64,000 bases of DNA from a virus, in the IMG/VR virus record IMGVR_UViG_3300042463_001805, positions 33,377 to 97,376 of that record; one strand, written 5' to 3'. Numbering within the stretch: position 1 is the stretch's first letter; every line of letters begins with the position of its first letter. Made by a program: the position numbers and the translations under genes. This document shows positions 31,493 to 40,623 of the stretch, one piece after another. The notes beneath the pieces are model-generated. The model did no database searches, was not told where the DNA came from, and saw nothing but the letters and a program-made list of their open reading frames with translations.

Positions 31493-33280
31493 CTAAATAA
31501 TTAAATTTAATAACTTCAATATGTCATCAATAACCGGTTTACACTCTCTATAGTCTAAGAAACCTTTTCCCGCAATTAAAAGTGCCTCAAGTATCGTTAC
31601 ATACATTTTAGTTTGTTTATCTAAAAGTTCATCTTTTATATCATTTAAAACAGATGTTACTAACTGTTTTATATTTTTTTTAATTTGTGTTGCAAGTTCC
31701 TCAATAAAAATCGCAATAATATTTCTTGTAAATTTTGCAACAAATTTTTTAAACTTAATTAAAAAATCGGATAAATCGTCAAAATCTAAAGTGTTTGTAA
31801 TTAAAGATTTTATCATAACTAAAAACCCTAATAATACTTTAGGTGATAGTATTGCCCTAAATAATGCAATAGGTAAGTTTTTAATTATATCTAAATTTAA
31901 AGATAAATTTAATTCTAAACCAAAACCAGCGGTTTGCCAATTTTGGTCTGAAGTAAGATCTTCAATACCCGCAAAAAATAAATTTATTTGTGAAACTGCA
32001 TTATTTTCATTTATGACATTATTAATAACCGAGGCCGCAGCTTGAGAATTGACGGGTAAGTTAACCTCACCACACCCCTCAAAAGTTACAAGACCATTAA
32101 TTTTTCTATTGACTGTTTGTTCAATATTAACATCTTCTAAATTTGTTACATCAAAAAAACTATTATCTAATAAATCTAAATCACTTAATTTTCCTGTTCC
32201 GCTAACATCTATTTTTTGTCTTGGGTCAGTACACGCACCCATTAATCTTTTAACAACTTTTTGAAATTTAGTTAAGGCCTTAATTTCCTCTTCTGAACTT
32301 TTAATTCCAATATTAATCCCACCAAAAATTTGAGACAAAGAGATATTCATCACCGATGATAGGTTAAAAACATCTATACTTTCAAAATAATCATTAAGAA
32401 AATCACTTACTTTAGTTTTATTATTTAATTGACCTTTTAATGTTACTTTAAAAAAGTCCCCAAACTGTTGGATGTTATTTTGATCAATGTAATTATCAAC
32501 ATATTGTATATCAAAAAGTTCTTGTCCGGACGCCCCAATAAATGATTGACCATATTGTTGTGAAAAAGATTGATAAGATGAAAGTCTATTAAATAGTTCT
32601 CTATTCATTGAGTATGGTATGGTACCGTTAGTGGTTATTTCTTTTTCGTAATTTAATTTACCGTACTCATCATCAGGTGAAGTTTTTAAAATGTTAAAAA
32701 GATCAATATTTTTTACTTTTATATAAATAGGGGTGTTTATCATATTATCATATGATTGTTCTTCTGAACACCCAATTGTTGATATTATGTCTTCTATTAA
32801 AAGGTTTTTAATTTTTGCTTTTGTGTTTTGTATTGATAAAAATAAAATATTTGCCAGTCCTCTATAGGTGTCTGTTGTTTTAAAATAATTGTATTCACTT
32901 TGAATTTTAGTGCTTAGAGTGTCCCCCGAAGTTGGATCTAATTTTTTTATAAAATTTTTTCTTGATTCTTTTCTTCTATTTTTAAAGTCGTCTTTTTTCT
33001 TGTTGAATTCTTTTTTTGTGTCTTTGTATGCGTCTTGTACGTCTTCTTTAGTCTGAGCAAATACCTCAATTAATTCTTCAAATAAATCGGTAGCTTGTTT
33101 TTTTACTTCCTTTTCAAATTGTTTAAGTTGTTTTACCGCTTCTTTTTTATTCGCGTCTAATTTTTGTAGTAATTTTTTTTTCTTATTTTTGCGTTGTTGA
33201 TCCTTGTCTTTTTTGACAGTTTTAATGGCATTTATTTTAGATTTAATTTTTTTTAAACTTTCATTGTTATCTATCGCCAT
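31493..33280 (-). CDS. large coiled-coil protein, probable tail/baseplate component
   Basis: A 595-residue protein. Residues 1-115 are an extremely Lys/Glu-rich coiled coil (KKKKLLQKLDANKKEAVKQL, FNKKKDDFKNRRKESRKNF). The central part is mixed alpha/beta with SYQSFSQQYGQSFIGASG. The C-terminal 140 residues are helical with hydrophobic stretches (LFRAILSPKVLLGFLVMIK, MYVTILEALLIAGKGF), possibly for membrane contact or oligomer packing. I know no named family. Its length and position between the spike protein and small baseplate genes suggest a tail structural role, perhaps tape-measure-like, although it is short for a tape measure. Confidence 0.55.
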   Translation of the reverse strand: MAIDNNESLKKIKSKINAIKTVKKDKDQQRKNKKKKLLQKLDANKKEAVKQLKQFEKEVKKQATDLFEELIEVFAQTKEDVQDAYKDTKKEFNKKKDDFKNRRKESRKNFIKKLDPTSGDTLSTKIQSEYNYFKTTDTYRGLANILFLSIQNTKAKIKNLLIEDIISTIGCSEEQSYDNMINTPIYIKVKNIDLFNILKTSPDDEYGKLNYEKEITTNGTIPYSMNRELFNRLSSYQSFSQQYGQSFIGASGQELFDIQYVDNYIDQNNIQQFGDFFKVTLKGQLNNKTKVSDFLNDYFESIDVFNLSSVMNISLSQIFGGINIGIKSSEEEIKALTKFQKVVKRLMGACTDPRQKIDVSGTGKLSDLDLLDNSFFDVTNLEDVNIEQTVNRKINGLVTFEGCGEVNLPVNSQAAASVINNVINENNAVSQINLFFAGIEDLTSDQNWQTAGFGLELNLSLNLDIIKNLPIALFRAILSPKVLLGFLVMIKSLITNTLDFDDLSDFLIKFKKFVAKFTRNIIAIFIEELATQIKKNIKQLVTSVLNDIKDELLDKQTKMYVTILEALLIAGKGFLDYRECKPVIDDILKLLNLII

Positions 33281-33283
33281 AAA

Positions 33284-33652
33284 CTATAATTTGTAAGGTT
33301 GGTTATTACTATTGTCTACGTCTTTTTTAATTAATGATTGTAGTAAATCATCATCAACATCAGATAAACTAAAGTCACTCTCTTTAGTGTTATTAGTTTT
33401 TTCCCATATTGTGGATTGTAATTTAGATAATGATAGTTTTTTTTCTATGGTATCATTAATAATTTTTTGTTGTTCTTTTATAATTGGACCAATTAATGTC
33501 ATGTCTTCTGCGTCTTTTAACATAGATAACATTTTATTTTGAATTCTAATGGCGGTGGCTCTTTGCTCTACAAGTTCATTATATATTTCTTGCATCAAAC
33601 CCAAAACCGAGTCTTTATTGAGAGATATTTCTTTTTTTCTGTTCCTGTTCAT
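33284..33652 (-). CDS. small helical protein, unknown
   Basis: A 122-residue protein rich in helices: LGLMQEIYNELVEQRATA, MLSMLKDAEDMTLIGPII, KEQQKIINDTIEKKLSLSKL. No known motif. A TATTTATA motif lies only 4 bases before the start codon, so the transcript may be leaderless. It opens the baseplate gene run on the minus strand, just after the late sigma gene. Confidence 0.55.
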   Translation of the reverse strand: MNRNRKKEISLNKDSVLGLMQEIYNELVEQRATAIRIQNKMLSMLKDAEDMTLIGPIIKEQQKIINDTIEKKLSLSKLQSTIWEKTNNTKESDFSLSDVDDDLLQSLIKKDVDNSNNQPYKL

Positions 33653-33656
33653 AATA

Positions 33657-33664
33657 TATAAATA
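33657..33664 (-). promoter_or_regulatory. TATTTATA motif (minus strand), 4 bases from a start codon
   Basis: The motif is followed almost at once by the ATG at 33652. It lies in the gap between the sigma factor gene and the baseplate operon, a sensible promoter location. Confidence 0.4.
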
Positions 33665-33676
33665 TCACTATCCGAA

Positions 33677-34420
33677 TTATTCACTAAACATTCTCTTCGT
33701 AGTCTCAACGTAAAGATTTTTATATTTTTTTAAATAAATTCTTATTTCTTTAGTATTCATGTTTGTCATTTCTCTTAATGACAGTAAAACTATATTCTTA
33801 TTAAATTTATTATTATCGTTACCAATAAAAATATTCCCATAGTTCTCAAATAATTCTATTAGTGCGTAACCTAATTTTGATTCATTGTCATTTAAATTAC
33901 TTTCTGAGACATATTTTTTTAAATCTTGTTTAAAAACCTCAATAATTTTTTGAGCGTCTATACTTTCAAATTCCATGTAGTAAACCATATCAGGCCTATT
34001 TTCTAATGTGGATGAAATATCCTCATATGAAATTTTTCTATTAAAATCTTTTTGTTCTTTTTGAATTTGACCCATCAAATAATTTTTACAAATCGTACCA
34101 AAATAAGAATAAGCCTTTTTATTCTTATCTGGTTTGAATTTGTCTACTTTGGTCATCAAAAAAGAATGAGTATCATTATGAACGTCTTCATAATTCATAT
34201 CTTTTCTATATAGTTTGTATCTCCTTATGATAGACTCAATCATCTTATCTAAGGGTTCTTTTAGGAAATTATTATATATGTCCTCTTTTTCTTCTTTAGA
34301 CTCAGAGGTGATAAATAACCTAACAGCCTCTTCTTCACGGGTATCAAAATAATTGTTAGTTTTTACTTTTTTACTCGTCTTATTCTTTAATTCGCTTTTT
34401 TCTTCATTTGATAAATCCAT
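33677..34420 (-). CDS. late-transcription sigma factor (T4 gp55-like)
   Basis: A 247-residue sigma factor. The region-2 core is visible at about 60-140: IESIIRRYKLYRKDMNYEDV, then FLMTKVDKFKPDKNKKAYSYFGTI and CKNYLMGQIQKEQKDFNRKI, the pattern used for core binding and -10 recognition. Region 4 is not convincing, as in T4 gp55, which relies on co-activators. It would direct host RNA polymerase to late promoters; the recurrent TATTTAT(A/T) octamer is the obvious candidate target. The gene overlaps the glycosyltransferase start region by one base (TAATG) and precedes the baseplate operon. Confidence 0.85.
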   Translation of the reverse strand: MDLSNEEKSELKNKTSKKVKTNNYFDTREEEAVRLFITSESKEEKEDIYNNFLKEPLDKMIESIIRRYKLYRKDMNYEDVHNDTHSFLMTKVDKFKPDKNKKAYSYFGTICKNYLMGQIQKEQKDFNRKISYEDISSTLENRPDMVYYMEFESIDAQKIIEVFKQDLKKYVSESNLNDNESKLGYALIELFENYGNIFIGNDNNKFNKNIVLLSLREMTNMNTKEIRIYLKKYKNLYVETTKRMFSE

Positions 34421-35232
34421 TAAACATTTTGAGGCTCGTATTTTATTTCTCTGTCAGCCGTAAAAAAATGTTCTTTTTTTGCTGATTCCAACCAAAAAGT
34501 AACCTCATTATCTGAAATTTTTTCTTCACCAAATTTATAATTCCAAAAAATAGATCCTTGTCGTAAATTGGTGTGTTTGTACCCTATTCTAGGTATAGTC
34601 ATTAATTTAACTGAGTTATATGTTAATCTCAAAAGGTACTCATATACAAAAGTAAGTTTAAATGATGGTTTAAAACCCCCGTTATTTTCAAAAACTGATT
34701 TTTTAATTACCATACCACTTGATTGAAAATTTTGATAATTTAAAAGAACCTCATTAGTTAGAATACCAATTTCACTATTTAAACTAACAGCAAAAGATGC
34801 TTCATTTGTAAATCCAGCAAACACCCCTTTATCATCAGTATCCACAACTAAAGGTAAAAATGCATCAACATCATCATATGATTTAGAAAATCTATCAACA
34901 TTTTTAAACCATATAGAAGAGTATTCGTCATCAAATTCTAATATTGAAACCCAATTACTTTTAGAATTTTTAACCCCCAAGTTAACTTGTGTTGCAAAAT
35001 CTTTAGATCCTGTATTTTCAACCATATTTACGGTTAACCCACTAAAATCAAAAGAGTTTAATTTTATTTTTAAAGATTCTTCATTAGTGTGAACAATCAC
35101 TAATTCATTAATTGATGTTGTTTGATTATGTAGAGATTTAATCGCTCTTCCAAAAAGTTCATCAAAGTCTAAGTGTTTTGCTGAGTCCAAAGGTAATACC
35201 ACTGAAACATCAAATATATTTTTTTCTTCCAT
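34420..35232 (-). CDS. glycosyltransferase family 2-like
   Basis: A 270-residue GT-A-type protein. DVSVVLPLDSAKHLDFDELF replaces the usual nucleotide-binding start, followed by AIKSLHNQTTSINELVIVHT and the LGVKNSKSNWVSILEFDDEY segment with a D-D-E metal site. FKPSFKLTFVYEYLLRL corresponds to the acceptor region. It transfers a sugar from a nucleotide donor; donor and acceptor are unknown. It starts the long minus-strand glycan locus next to the sigma factor gene. Confidence 0.75.
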   Translation of the reverse strand: MEEKNIFDVSVVLPLDSAKHLDFDELFGRAIKSLHNQTTSINELVIVHTNEESLKIKLNSFDFSGLTVNMVENTGSKDFATQVNLGVKNSKSNWVSILEFDDEYSSIWFKNVDRFSKSYDDVDAFLPLVVDTDDKGVFAGFTNEASFAVSLNSEIGILTNEVLLNYQNFQSSGMVIKKSVFENNGGFKPSFKLTFVYEYLLRLTYNSVKLMTIPRIGYKHTNLRQGSIFWNYKFGEEKISDNEVTFWLESAKKEHFFTADREIKYEPQNV

Positions 35233-35236
35233 AATT

Positions 35237-36304
35237 TTAATTTTGTGTTGTTGTTTCTTTTATTTTTTCTAATTGTTCTTCTAAAGACAATTTTCTTTTT
35301 TCAATATATCCATCAAATGTTGATAAAACGTCATTTTCATACGAACTGTCGGTTGAATATATGTCAGATGTTGTTTTCATGTTATCATATAATGATTCAG
35401 AAATATTATCTTCCAACCAATTTTGAGTAAAGTTTGCAATTATATCAACAATCTCATTGAATTCGTAAGTCCATACTCCATTATTTTCGTCCATCCATTC
35501 AGGTTTTAATGAAGGTACTTTACCAATAACTGGTGTTCCACAAGCCATTGATTCCAAAGGAAATGTACCAAATCCAGATTCTAAATCTACCCAAACAGAA
35601 ACAAATGATTCTTGTAAAAATTTTGAAAAATCTTCCAATTTAATACCTCTCATATCTCTAAAAGTAATCCATCTATATTGTGGGTATTTAAGATAAAACG
35701 TTTTAATAATCTTTGCCGTGTCTCTTGGTTCTCTAGTGTGGATTGAAATTAATGGTTTTGATGGTTTTTCTTTTTTTGTGAAAACTGAGGATATTTTTGG
35801 AGTTATAATATCAAAACTACATCCTCTCATAATTTCAGATAAATATTTTTTTTGTTTTTCAGAAGTTGTTATAACTTTTAAAAACCCATATTGTGCCCAT
35901 GAAATACCAGGTGATAATGTTTCTAACATATAATCATATGACTGACAAAGGACGATTTTACCACAAGGGAAATTTTTTAATTGATCCATTACATGACCAT
36001 AAATTTCAGGAATAACAATAAAATCTTCAGGAGAAATTGCTAAATTCTGACCCTCAATTGACTGGTGTGGTATTTCTTTGTATCTATCATCTAACCATTC
36101 GCTAACACCCTTATAATCGTTAGACTCATGAATAATGATGCTGTTATACCCATTGTTTTTTAAAATTAAGGCAGTATCGTAAATGTATTTTACAGATGCT
36201 TTAGGGTTACCTTTAGTGTCTTGTACTAAAAAATAAATTCTTACATTTTTATTTTTTAGATTTTCAACAGACTTTTCAATTTTTTCAATTTTTTCTAATT
36301 CCAT
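35237..36304 (-). CDS. GT-B glycosyltransferase (family 4-like)
   Basis: A 355-residue GT-B protein. Its N-terminal Rossmann half carries VRIYFLVQDTKGNPKASVKY; its C-terminal half carries the donor-binding signature SGFGTFPLESMACGTPVIG with the E-x7-E pattern. A short coiled segment (KIEKIEKSVENLKNK) precedes the catalytic part and a Lys/Glu tail follows. It is one of several retaining glycosyltransferases in this locus. Specific sugars cannot be deduced. Confidence 0.82.
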   Translation of the reverse strand: MELEKIEKIEKSVENLKNKNVRIYFLVQDTKGNPKASVKYIYDTALILKNNGYNSIIIHESNDYKGVSEWLDDRYKEIPHQSIEGQNLAISPEDFIVIPEIYGHVMDQLKNFPCGKIVLCQSYDYMLETLSPGISWAQYGFLKVITTSEKQKKYLSEIMRGCSFDIITPKISSVFTKKEKPSKPLISIHTREPRDTAKIIKTFYLKYPQYRWITFRDMRGIKLEDFSKFLQESFVSVWVDLESGFGTFPLESMACGTPVIGKVPSLKPEWMDENNGVWTYEFNEIVDIIANFTQNWLEDNISESLYDNMKTTSDIYSTDSSYENDVLSTFDGYIEKRKLSLEEQLEKIKETTTQN

Positions 36305-36305
36305 T

Positions 36306-36596
36306 TTAAAGTTTTTTTAGTATTTTGTTTATTAATAGTGTATTGAATGATATTTTAAATGGTATAGTCAAATTTTTTGCACCATGTATACCCAAATCCT
36401 CATCTAATTCTTCACGTTCAGTAAGTATAACCTCAATTAAACTTTTAAATGTTTCATATCTAGTCACACTTATTTGTTGTTCGGGGTTTTCTGTTACTGC
36501 CGATGTTGTTAATGGCAACATTGAATTTTCGTAACTAACTTGTTTCTCTAATTCATTTATGTCCAAATAATAATTTTCTCCTAAAAATTCTAACAT
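36306..36596 (-). CDS. small unknown protein
   Basis: A 96-residue protein, MLEFLGENYYLDINELEKQV, with a central VTRYETFKSLIEVILTEREE helix and an IPFKISFNTLLINKILKKL C-terminus. No known motif. It is tightly packed between a glycosyltransferase gene and the HAD-like gene (one-base overlap), and may be a phage core gene onto which the glycan genes were added. Confidence 0.55.
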   Translation of the reverse strand: MLEFLGENYYLDINELEKQVSYENSMLPLTTSAVTENPEQQISVTRYETFKSLIEVILTEREELDEDLGIHGAKNLTIPFKISFNTLLINKILKKL

Positions 36597-37240
36597 TATA
36601 TTATTTTTTTTAAAACTTCGTCAAATTCTTTCAATGAAACTATTTCATATTCACAATTGACATTTTTATTATAGTTCGTGTTATATTTAACTACGATTTT
36701 ATCTTTTGGTTTATTTAATATTAAGTTAGGATTGGATGTAAGTAAAATGTCAATTTCATCCCACATTGAATTTATTGTAACATTTGAGTAAAATTTTATT
36801 TTTTCTAATTGACATCCAAACTTAGAAAGGAAAAATAGGGAGGCCGGTTTTGATTTTCCCATTTCGTCGGAAACAATTAACAATTCATTTTTATCTCTAA
36901 ATTTTAAATAAATTTCATTCAAGTCATTAAATGTGAATGTTTCAGTAGAACCCGCATGTCCAAATATCTGCATTGCAAAATCTTCATACATGAAAGAATA
37001 CAAATCGTTTTCGTCATTAAATCTAAAATGATCCATTAAATTTAATGATGTGACATCACTTAAAATTTTATATTCAAACTCTTCTTTTGAAACTAACTCT
37101 TCAGTATTACCCGACAAATCAATTTCATAGGTTTTTGATCCCTCTTCTTTTTCTTCAATCATATGTTTTTCATATAACTGTGTAAATTTACCTATAGTGT
37201 CTCTTAACACTCCGTTAATTTCAATCCCTATTCTCTTCAT
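36596..37240 (-). CDS. degenerate HAD-superfamily (5'-nucleotidase-like) protein
   Basis: A 214-residue protein beginning KRIGIEINGVLRDT, which aligns with the HAD motif I D-x-D-G-V-L-R-D except that both catalytic aspartates are replaced (Glu and Asn). A later LLIVSDEMGKSKPASLFFLSKFG corresponds to motifs II/III, and SMWDEIDILLTSNP to motif IV. The fold appears preserved while the phosphotransfer nucleophile is missing, so a binding or regulatory role is more likely than catalysis. It overlaps the phoH-like gene by 20 bases and the next gene by one base, so translation is probably coupled. Confidence 0.6.
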   Translation of the reverse strand: MKRIGIEINGVLRDTIGKFTQLYEKHMIEEKEEGSKTYEIDLSGNTEELVSKEEFEYKILSDVTSLNLMDHFRFNDENDLYSFMYEDFAMQIFGHAGSTETFTFNDLNEIYLKFRDKNELLIVSDEMGKSKPASLFFLSKFGCQLEKIKFYSNVTINSMWDEIDILLTSNPNLILNKPKDKIVVKYNTNYNKNVNCEYEIVSLKEFDEVLKKII

Positions 37241-37955
37241 ATTTTTTTAATAACTTACTTATAAGAGGGTTTCTAACAACATCCCCATCACCAAATTCAA
37301 AAACACCAATATCGTGAACATCATTAAACTTTTTAATTGCGTCATACAGGCCTGATTGTTTTTTGTCTCTATAACGGTCAGTTTGTTCAATATCTCCTGA
37401 TATAAAGAATTTACTATTAAACCCTATCCTTGTCAATAGTAATTTCATTTGATTTGGACTTGAGTTTTGTGCTTCTTCAAATATTAAAATTGTATTATCT
37501 ATATTCATACCTCTCATGTATGCTAAAGCGAATACTTCAATAATTTCAGCATCTTTTAATTTTTCTCTTGCCTCTTTACCGATAATTTTATTTAATAAGT
37601 AATAAGATGGGAAAATGTAAGGGTCTAATTTTTCTTCTAAGTTACCAGGGAGTGATCCTAATTTTTCTTCTGCTTCTACTGCCGGTCTAACAATAACCAA
37701 TTTTTCATATGCGTTTGATGGGTCCATTAATAAATCAACCGCCGCTTTCATTGCGATGTACGATTTACCAACACCCGCAGGTCCCGAACAAATTGTGATT
37801 TGGTTGTTTCTTAGGAGGTTATAATAATGTTCTTGACTTTCAGTTAAAAACTTATTTTTTTGTTTTTTCTTTACTATTGAATTTATAAAGTCTTTTTTTG
37901 AGAAGGGTTTTGATTCGTGATCTTCAGTTTGGGGTTGTGGTTTTTTTCTTGTCAT
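37221..37955 (-). CDS. phoH: PhoH-like ATPase
   Basis: A 244-residue PhoH-family ATPase/putative RNA helicase: Walker A SGPAGVGKSYIA (57-68), VRPAVEAEEKLGSLPG, and the Walker B-like LIFEEAQNSSP with the usual Asp replaced by Glu at one position. It continues through TRIGFNSKFFISGD and QTDR. PhoH proteins are very common in marine and other phages, and their role in infection is not settled. The N-terminal 40 residues are basic and disordered. It sits between the HAD-like gene and the GDP-fucose genes. Confidence 0.88.
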   Translation of the reverse strand: MTRKKPQPQTEDHESKPFSKKDFINSIVKKKQKNKFLTESQEHYYNLLRNNQITICSGPAGVGKSYIAMKAAVDLLMDPSNAYEKLVIVRPAVEAEEKLGSLPGNLEEKLDPYIFPSYYLLNKIIGKEAREKLKDAEIIEVFALAYMRGMNIDNTILIFEEAQNSSPNQMKLLLTRIGFNSKFFISGDIEQTDRYRDKKQSGLYDAIKKFNDVHDIGVFEFGDGDVVRNPLISKLLKKYEENRD

Positions 37956-37956
37956 A

Positions 37957-38871
37957 TTATTTTCTTATAATATTATAATTGTTTTCAAAATATTCAATAG
38001 TTTCTTTTATTCCGTCATAAAGAGGGGTAAATTTAAAATCAGGTAAATATTTTTTTATTTTTGAGTTATCACTAGGTTTCCTATATTGACCATCAGGTTT
38101 AGTATTATCCCAAACTACATTACCCTTATAATTCATTAATTCAGTTATTACATCAACAATTTCTTTTATTGAGATCTCGTCAGATGTTGAAAGTATTATT
38201 GGTTCATTTTCTTCATAGTTTTCTAAAACCCATTCTGTTAATTTTGCAACATCTTTACTAAAAATAAACTCTCTTAATGGTGTGCCGGTACCCCATATTG
38301 TAAAATCTGTTTTATTTTCTCTTGCCAAATAACACTTGTGAATTAATGATGGTATTACATGACCATTTTCTATGTTGTAATTGTCGTTAGGACCATAAAT
38401 GTTTGTAGGTATTACTGACGTATAATTAAGTCCATATTGTTCTCTATAGGACCTTATTTGTACGTCAACCATCCTTTTAGCATACGCATATGCATCATTT
38501 GAAAAATGAGGAGGTCCCAAATGTATTTTTGATTCTGTTAATGGATAATTTACATGATTTGGGAAAACACAAGTGGATAAAAACGCAACTAATTTTTTAA
38601 CACCAAAACGCCTGGCTGATTCAATGATATTTGTGTTCATCATTATGTTATCGTAAAAAAACTCTCCCTTAAAATTCATATTACTACCAACCCCACCAAC
38701 TTTAGCCGCACAATGAATAACTCCATCAAAATTATTATTACTAAAAAAATCATTAACTTGACTTGCGTTTCTAAAATCAACATCAATTGATGTCGGCTTG
38801 ACGTATTTTTTTTGTGCGAATTCAGTTCCTACTAAACCGTAACCACCGGTTACCAATATTTTATTTTCCAT
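37957..38871 (-). CDS. fcl: GDP-L-fucose synthase
   Basis: A 304-residue short-chain dehydrogenase that performs the 3,5-epimerisation and 4-reduction of GDP-4-keto-6-deoxymannose to GDP-L-fucose. Visible: NADP-binding GGYGLVG (9-15), the GGVGSNM segment, the catalytic LSTCVFP (Ser99 and Cys101), the YAYAKRM catalytic Tyr128/Lys132 pair, and WGTGTPLREFIF. All key residues are present, so activity is expected. It overlaps the dehydratase gene by 11 bases, which means the two pathway enzymes are translationally coupled. Confidence 0.93.
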   Translation of the reverse strand: MENKILVTGGYGLVGTEFAQKKYVKPTSIDVDFRNASQVNDFFSNNNFDGVIHCAAKVGGVGSNMNFKGEFFYDNIMMNTNIIESARRFGVKKLVAFLSTCVFPNHVNYPLTESKIHLGPPHFSNDAYAYAKRMVDVQIRSYREQYGLNYTSVIPTNIYGPNDNYNIENGHVIPSLIHKCYLARENKTDFTIWGTGTPLREFIFSKDVAKLTEWVLENYEENEPIILSTSDEISIKEIVDVITELMNYKGNVVWDNTKPDGQYRKPSDNSKIKKYLPDFKFTPLYDGIKETIEYFENNYNIIRK

Positions 38872-39841
38872 AATAATTTAACCAATGTTCTATCATTTCA
38901 TCTATCATCGTTTCAAAAGTATAAGAAGGTTGCCATAATAATTCTTTTCTTATTTTTGAAGAATCTCCCTTTAAATTTTCTAATTCTTCAGGTCTAAAAT
39001 GTTTTTCATCAACAACAATATAATCTAAATAATTTAAACCTAATGAACTAAAGGTATATTCACACAAATCTTTAACTGAATGTGACACCCCCGTTGAGCA
39101 AACATAGTCGTCAGGTTTATCTGATTGTAGCATCAACCACATTGCTTCAACGTAATCCTTGGCATGACCCCAATCCCTAGTTGCTGATAAATTACCAATA
39201 TGTAATTTATCCTGTAAACCTAAACTAATTCTTACTGCTGCCTTTACAACTTTATTGGTTACAAAGTTAGTACCTCGTCTTGGTGATTCATGGTTAAATA
39301 GAATACCATTCCATATTTTCATTCCATATGAGTTTCTATAATTTCTACAAATATTGTATGAAAAAACTTTCGCACATCCATAAGGAGATACGGGATTCAT
39401 TGGTGTAGTTTCTCTTTGGTATCCATCTTCGTCAATTGAATTACCAAACATTTCTGAAGAAGACGCTTGATAAATTTTAGAGTGTGGGGACACCATTCTT
39501 ACTGCTTCTAATAAATTTAAGGTACCTAAACCAGTTGCATTTGCTGTATATATTGGTTGATCAAAAGAAATTCTAACGTGAGATTGTGCCGCTAAATTAT
39601 ATACCTCATCAGGTTGTACTTTTTGTAAAACACGTATTAAAGATGCCATATCTGTTAAATCGGCGTATTCTAAATTTATTTTATTTTCGTCTCTTAAATG
39701 GTTTATTCTGGATGATTGTGTTTCAGACACTGAATTTCTTTTTACTGTACCCCAAACTTCATACCCTTTGTCAACTAAAAATTCGGCTAAATAAGAACCA
39801 TCTTGTCCGTTAATTCCAGTTATTAGTGACTTTTTTTTCAT
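38861..39841 (-). CDS. gmd: GDP-mannose 4,6-dehydratase
   Basis: A 326-residue enzyme for the first step of GDP-fucose synthesis. Features: LITGINGQDGSYLAE (nucleotide-binding glycines 9-15), VYNLAAQSHVRISF, SSSEMFG (Ser128, Glu130), and the Tyr154/Lys158 catalytic pair in VSPYGCAKVF, with NHESPRRG downstream. All canonical residues are present and the length is close to cellular enzymes. With the adjacent fucose synthase and a GT11 fucosyltransferase it forms a complete route from host GDP-mannose to a fucosylated acceptor. Confidence 0.95.
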   Translation of the reverse strand: MKKKSLITGINGQDGSYLAEFLVDKGYEVWGTVKRNSVSETQSSRINHLRDENKINLEYADLTDMASLIRVLQKVQPDEVYNLAAQSHVRISFDQPIYTANATGLGTLNLLEAVRMVSPHSKIYQASSSEMFGNSIDEDGYQRETTPMNPVSPYGCAKVFSYNICRNYRNSYGMKIWNGILFNHESPRRGTNFVTNKVVKAAVRISLGLQDKLHIGNLSATRDWGHAKDYVEAMWLMLQSDKPDDYVCSTGVSHSVKDLCEYTFSSLGLNYLDYIVVDEKHFRPEELENLKGDSSKIRKELLWQPSYTFETMIDEMIEHWLNYYGK

Positions 39842-39845
39842 AATA

Positions 39846-40622
39846 TTAAATTTTTATATAATTTTTAGGTATAATATCTGATGTGTTTAATGCGACGTGA
39901 TCACCAAACCATTTTAGTGGGGATATTACTTTTTTATCTACATTATTATTTAGCCAAGAACCCCACCAACTAAAAGACGAATTTGCGATTATATTATTTT
40001 TGCAAATAGATTGTAACCAAATATCTGTAATACTATCATTACCTTCAACAAAGGTCATATTTTTATAATGTAAATTTTCTTTACACCATACAATATCATC
40101 TGAAAAAATATATAAATTATCGTATTCACCGATATGTTCTATTGCTGAGTTATAATAATTTATATCTTGTAGTGGGTGGTATCCGTTTGATGTTACATAA
40201 TCGGTTCTTCTGACATGTAAAGAAACTGAATTATTTTTTTCAGGTATTATTTTGTGTAAATCTTTTTTTATATTTTGATTTGGTGAAAGTTCATTTTTAA
40301 TAATATTAGAATACTTAATAAAGTATTTTTCACTTTGCCAATATCCATCAAAAAAATAATTATTATCTTTTTCTATATTAAATTCTTTAAAAATAAAATC
40401 ATCATAAATAGTTGTGAACCCATTATTTGTATTATTAAATAAATTATAACTTATGTTGGGTAACTTATTTAAAGAAAATCCTCTTTTGGTAATGTTAACT
40501 TGATTATCGTACCCGATAATATCAATATATGTTTCAACATTAAATTTTATTGACAATGATTTGGCAAGTGCCCATTGAAAAAGTTGGTTACCTAATCCAC
40601 CTTGTAATTTAACAACTACCAT
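39846..40622 (-). CDS. alpha-1,2-fucosyltransferase-like (GT11)
   Basis: A 258-residue GT11 protein. The family N-terminus VKLQGGLGNQLFQWALAKSL, the GDP-fucose-binding HVRRTDYV motif and the late ICKNNIIANSSFSWWGSWLN motif are all present. It would transfer L-fucose from GDP-fucose to a galactose-type acceptor. Placement directly next to the two GDP-fucose biosynthetic genes strongly supports the donor assignment. The acceptor (virion glycan, lipopolysaccharide or a host surface sugar) is unknown. Confidence 0.9.
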   Translation of the reverse strand: MVVVKLQGGLGNQLFQWALAKSLSIKFNVETYIDIIGYDNQVNITKRGFSLNKLPNISYNLFNNTNNGFTTIYDDFIFKEFNIEKDNNYFFDGYWQSEKYFIKYSNIIKNELSPNQNIKKDLHKIIPEKNNSVSLHVRRTDYVTSNGYHPLQDINYYNSAIEHIGEYDNLYIFSDDIVWCKENLHYKNMTFVEGNDSITDIWLQSICKNNIIANSSFSWWGSWLNNNVDKKVISPLKWFGDHVALNTSDIIPKNYIKI

Positions 40623-40623
40623 A

